Shown one piece after another: positions 61,355-64,000 of a stretch of 64,000 nucleotides of DNA. The DNA comes from Campylorhamphus procurvoides (Eukaryota > Chordata > Aves > Passeriformes > Dendrocolaptidae). Where the stretch lies: NCBI GenBank assembly GCA_013396655.1, contig WBMV01005969.1, positions 1,831,534 through 1,895,533 of the forward strand, written 5' to 3'. Numbering within the stretch: position 1 is the first letter of the stretch; each line of letters begins with the position of its first letter. The notes under the pieces were generated by a model that ran no database searches, was not told the DNA's origin, and was given only the letters and a program-made list of their open reading frames with translations. Made by a program: the position numbers and the translations under genes.

Positions 61355-64000
61355 ATAGAAGTGAAATTATTTGGTAAAAAAACTATCCAACCAAACAATT
61401 AAAACTGGGTTAAAATATTCAGTGCAGGAAGATGGAAAAAGTCAACAGACAAGCAGAAAACAATATCTTTTTCTACAGATCCAAATTAATTTTAAGAGCC
61501 AGCTAAATTCTATCCAGCTGTGAACTTGTGAAACATCAGTTGCTACCATATTAATATCTAAGGGTGGGCAGAAAGTTTCACCATTCCTAGTAAGGTGTGT
61601 CAAGATATGACCTGCAAGAACAGTGAAAAAAGGTCCCATTTGAAGGGAGTTTGATCTCCTCCTTCCTAATTACTCTTTATAAACATGTAATAGAGGAGGA
61701 ACACCTACAGTCAACTTTTGCCATATATAAGATACCAATTCATTTATCACACTGCTAGAGTTCACCAGCTTAATCCAACATTTACCATACCGGCAGACTG
61801 CCTCCCAGAAATGTCTTTGGAAAACGTCACCTTAATCAAGGTGCATGGCCTCTATAAAACTTTTGTTACTCCTCAGAACAATAATGGAGAAGAAGGAAAG
61901 TTCTCTTTACATTATGCTATTGAGTTTTTTCTATATGCTTTCTTATCTTTGGAACCCTTTTTTGAAAAAAGACAATTATTAAAGCACTCATGTTTTTCAA
62001 ACCCAGCCCATGTTAAGTCTTACTAAAGTGAGACAATGTCTCTGGCTGTTCTTATGGAAGGCAATTTAAACTTGGCAGAGTTGTTTGAGAAATGCATTTG
62101 TATCTGTTCAAACATAAAGCTAACATTCTTGGAGTCTGTTTCTCTGGTTCATCTGAGGCTATAAGCAGGACCATAATGTATGAGCCTGCAATCCAGCCAA
62201 GCATGGTCCAGGCTGGCACCTCAAGGCAGAGCAAGATTTTTCTGCAACTGGGAAGAAGTGATGTCCTAGCTGGAGTCCTGGCAACATGGATTAGGAAAAT
62301 ACAACTTGTCTTGAATGCAGAGAAATAAAAAAAACACTATAAGGCTTATTGTCAGGGTTAGAAGGTGGAAAGGGAATAATATAGGAAAAGTCAAGTAGGA
62401 CAGTTGTCTAAAACAGCTAAGACAGGAGTGAGAATAAATGGAAACGAAAAGGAGAAGATGCAAGCCGCCAGTACCCAGGTACCAAGTGACACTTCAATAC
62501 TGGCACTGTCCATGTGTTGAGTGATTCACTGAGCAACTTGCAGTGTTAGGAAATCTTTTGATGCATTTTGTGAGGAAACAAAGATGATAGTGACTCAGGG
62601 TCAGCCCATGGTAGAGTTATTCCTTAGGAAAAAAAAAAAGAGAAAAAGGATACATTAGAATGATCAGAGGACTTAGTAAGGTAAAACTCAGGACCTGAGC
62701 TGGTCGCTTCAAATTTTGTTCCTCTCTATCTATATGTACTACCATGAGTATCATGAGGTCATTGAGGTTCAGAAAAAGTTTGGATTACTATCCTTCCAAA
62801 CGTAAGATATTTCAACAATATTCTTCAAAACGTTACCCTAAAGCTGAAATGACAGTTTTCAGCTTTAACTTTTTTACCATTTTTGAAAGAAAAAAGTATA
62901 CAGTGTTTCTGGCTGTTTTAATTATGAAGAAGACTTTCCCAAAACACAACAGGCCTAAACTGCTGCAGTGATTTATTACTGAACCTTTTGGTTTTATAGA
63001 GCATTTCATTGCATAGTAACAAAAAAGGAAGAAGATGACTCAATGAAGCATTTATGAACTCTGTGGACTGTGGTGAAATGACCAAAAAATCCCGTTACTA
63101 GTAACCTGTTGCATGGTGAAAAAAGCACTCTCAGCAGAGGCAGAACTTCAGACTGGTTTTGATGAGAGCATCTGTAAAATGGAGCTAGAGAGAAACTGCT
63201 TTAGTTTACAACCTCAGTTTTCTCAGTTTTGTGATGGCATTAAAAGCCATAAAGAGGTGAGAATCTGAAGAAGGAAGGACAAGGAAGGAACAACATCATG
63301 AAGACTGGAAAAACAAAATAGAGATAGAGCAGGAGTTGAGGCATAGAAGAGGAAAAGAAGGAACTACTAGAGTGGGAAAAGGCAGTTAAGAGTATTTTAA
63401 AAACTACTAGTAATGTGTCTTACATGTCTAGTTGCAACTCTAGAGTCTAGTGTATGTTGGTTGGATACAATCTGACCAAGGTCTAACTTTGAAGAGGGAT
63501 AGCTTACCAAATGTTGGGCTTCCTTTGGTCATTTCTGATGCCCATGCAGACAATTTCTGGAAAATAATGACATTTCATCAGCTAAGTGCAGTTACAAGAG
63601 CACAGATTTGCACACCCTTGGATTTTGTACCTCTTTTCCTGGAGCTATGTCCTTCTGTTCTGTTCATGCTCTCAGCCTCTGTGAACTCTTGGAACTCTCT
63701 GCTCCAGTGGAGCAGGGAGCTCTTCGAAGTGCATAGTGTAGTGTCTGGTTAAGTTACTCTGGCACACACATCACGCTTTTGGCAGACACACACAGTTTAG
63801 TAATAGGAACAAAGTGATCTGTTTTCATAAATATCAAGTGGTTATTTCTGAAGAAGAAAAGAGTGAGATACCTGGCTGAAATATACGCTTTGGCTGGCTA
63901 AGCCTTTGACACACTATTGCTTAGATAAAACAACAAATGTTCTCATAATATTTAGGTAATGCTGCCCTTTAGATACTGTCAAGTAGTGGAGATAATCATG

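Larger units (their letters stand above)
52802..64000 (+). other. SRD5A2: SRD5A2 intron 1 (5' part, runs out of the window)
   Basis: The GT donor is at 52802-52803. Exon 2 should encode a segment beginning near TFVYSLL and containing GNGVLQGYYL and AEYPDGWYTD in the human protein. I could not find it on the + strand to position 64000, so the intron is at least 11.2 kb here. This fits the long first intron of mammalian SRD5A2. Apart from the features listed separately, the intron is AT-rich with chance open frames only, including a 141-codon one at 59322-59747 and overlapping both-strand frames at 57102-57633. Confidence 0.7.

Overview
The window is vertebrate nuclear DNA, most likely avian. 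It has split genes with GT-AG introns, a low-GC intergenic background, a single strong CpG island, and repeats dominated by CR1 LINE fragments plus bird-type LTR pieces. There is no sign of prokaryotic, plasmid or viral gene organisation, and nearly all the long open frames are chance frames.

Layout: (1) 1-9.4 kb holds the 3' half of MEMO1 on the + strand: four coding exons (419-561, 1722-1798, 7240-7344, 8681-8812) with phase-consistent splice sites, a stop codon, a 3'UTR and poly(A) signals. The joined exons encode the C-terminal ~150 residues, corresponding to residues 147-297 of the 297-residue human protein. (2) 9.4-51.7 kb is about 42 kb of intergenic DNA with no coding gene that I can support. 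It contains several eroded CR1 copies, an amniote MIR-type SINE, LTR pieces near 20.9-21.65 kb and at 48.74 kb, small tandem repeats, hairpins and an isolated GC-rich patch at 14.35 kb. (3) 51.7-53.4 kb is a CpG island containing a minisatellite rich in GC-box-like motifs, a TA-rich core-promoter candidate and coding exon 1 of SRD5A2 (52518-52801, + strand). (4) 52.8-64 kb is the start of SRD5A2 intron 1, with a candidate LTR remnant and a perfect 23-bp hairpin. Exon 2 was not found and probably lies beyond the window.

MEMO1 followed by SRD5A2 in the same transcriptional direction matches the human 2p22-23 gene order, which independently supports both calls. The two genes have unrelated functions (redox/motility adaptor and steroid 5-alpha-reductase) and simply share conserved synteny.

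I see no convincing undescribed biological system. The items most worth a second look are the perfect 23-bp hairpin in SRD5A2 intron 1 (61301-61354), the ten-copy GC-box minisatellite immediately upstream of SRD5A2 (about 52002-52372), and the isolated CpG-rich patch in the intergenic desert (about 14350-14475). Repeat family names come from memory of consensus sequences, without a database search.
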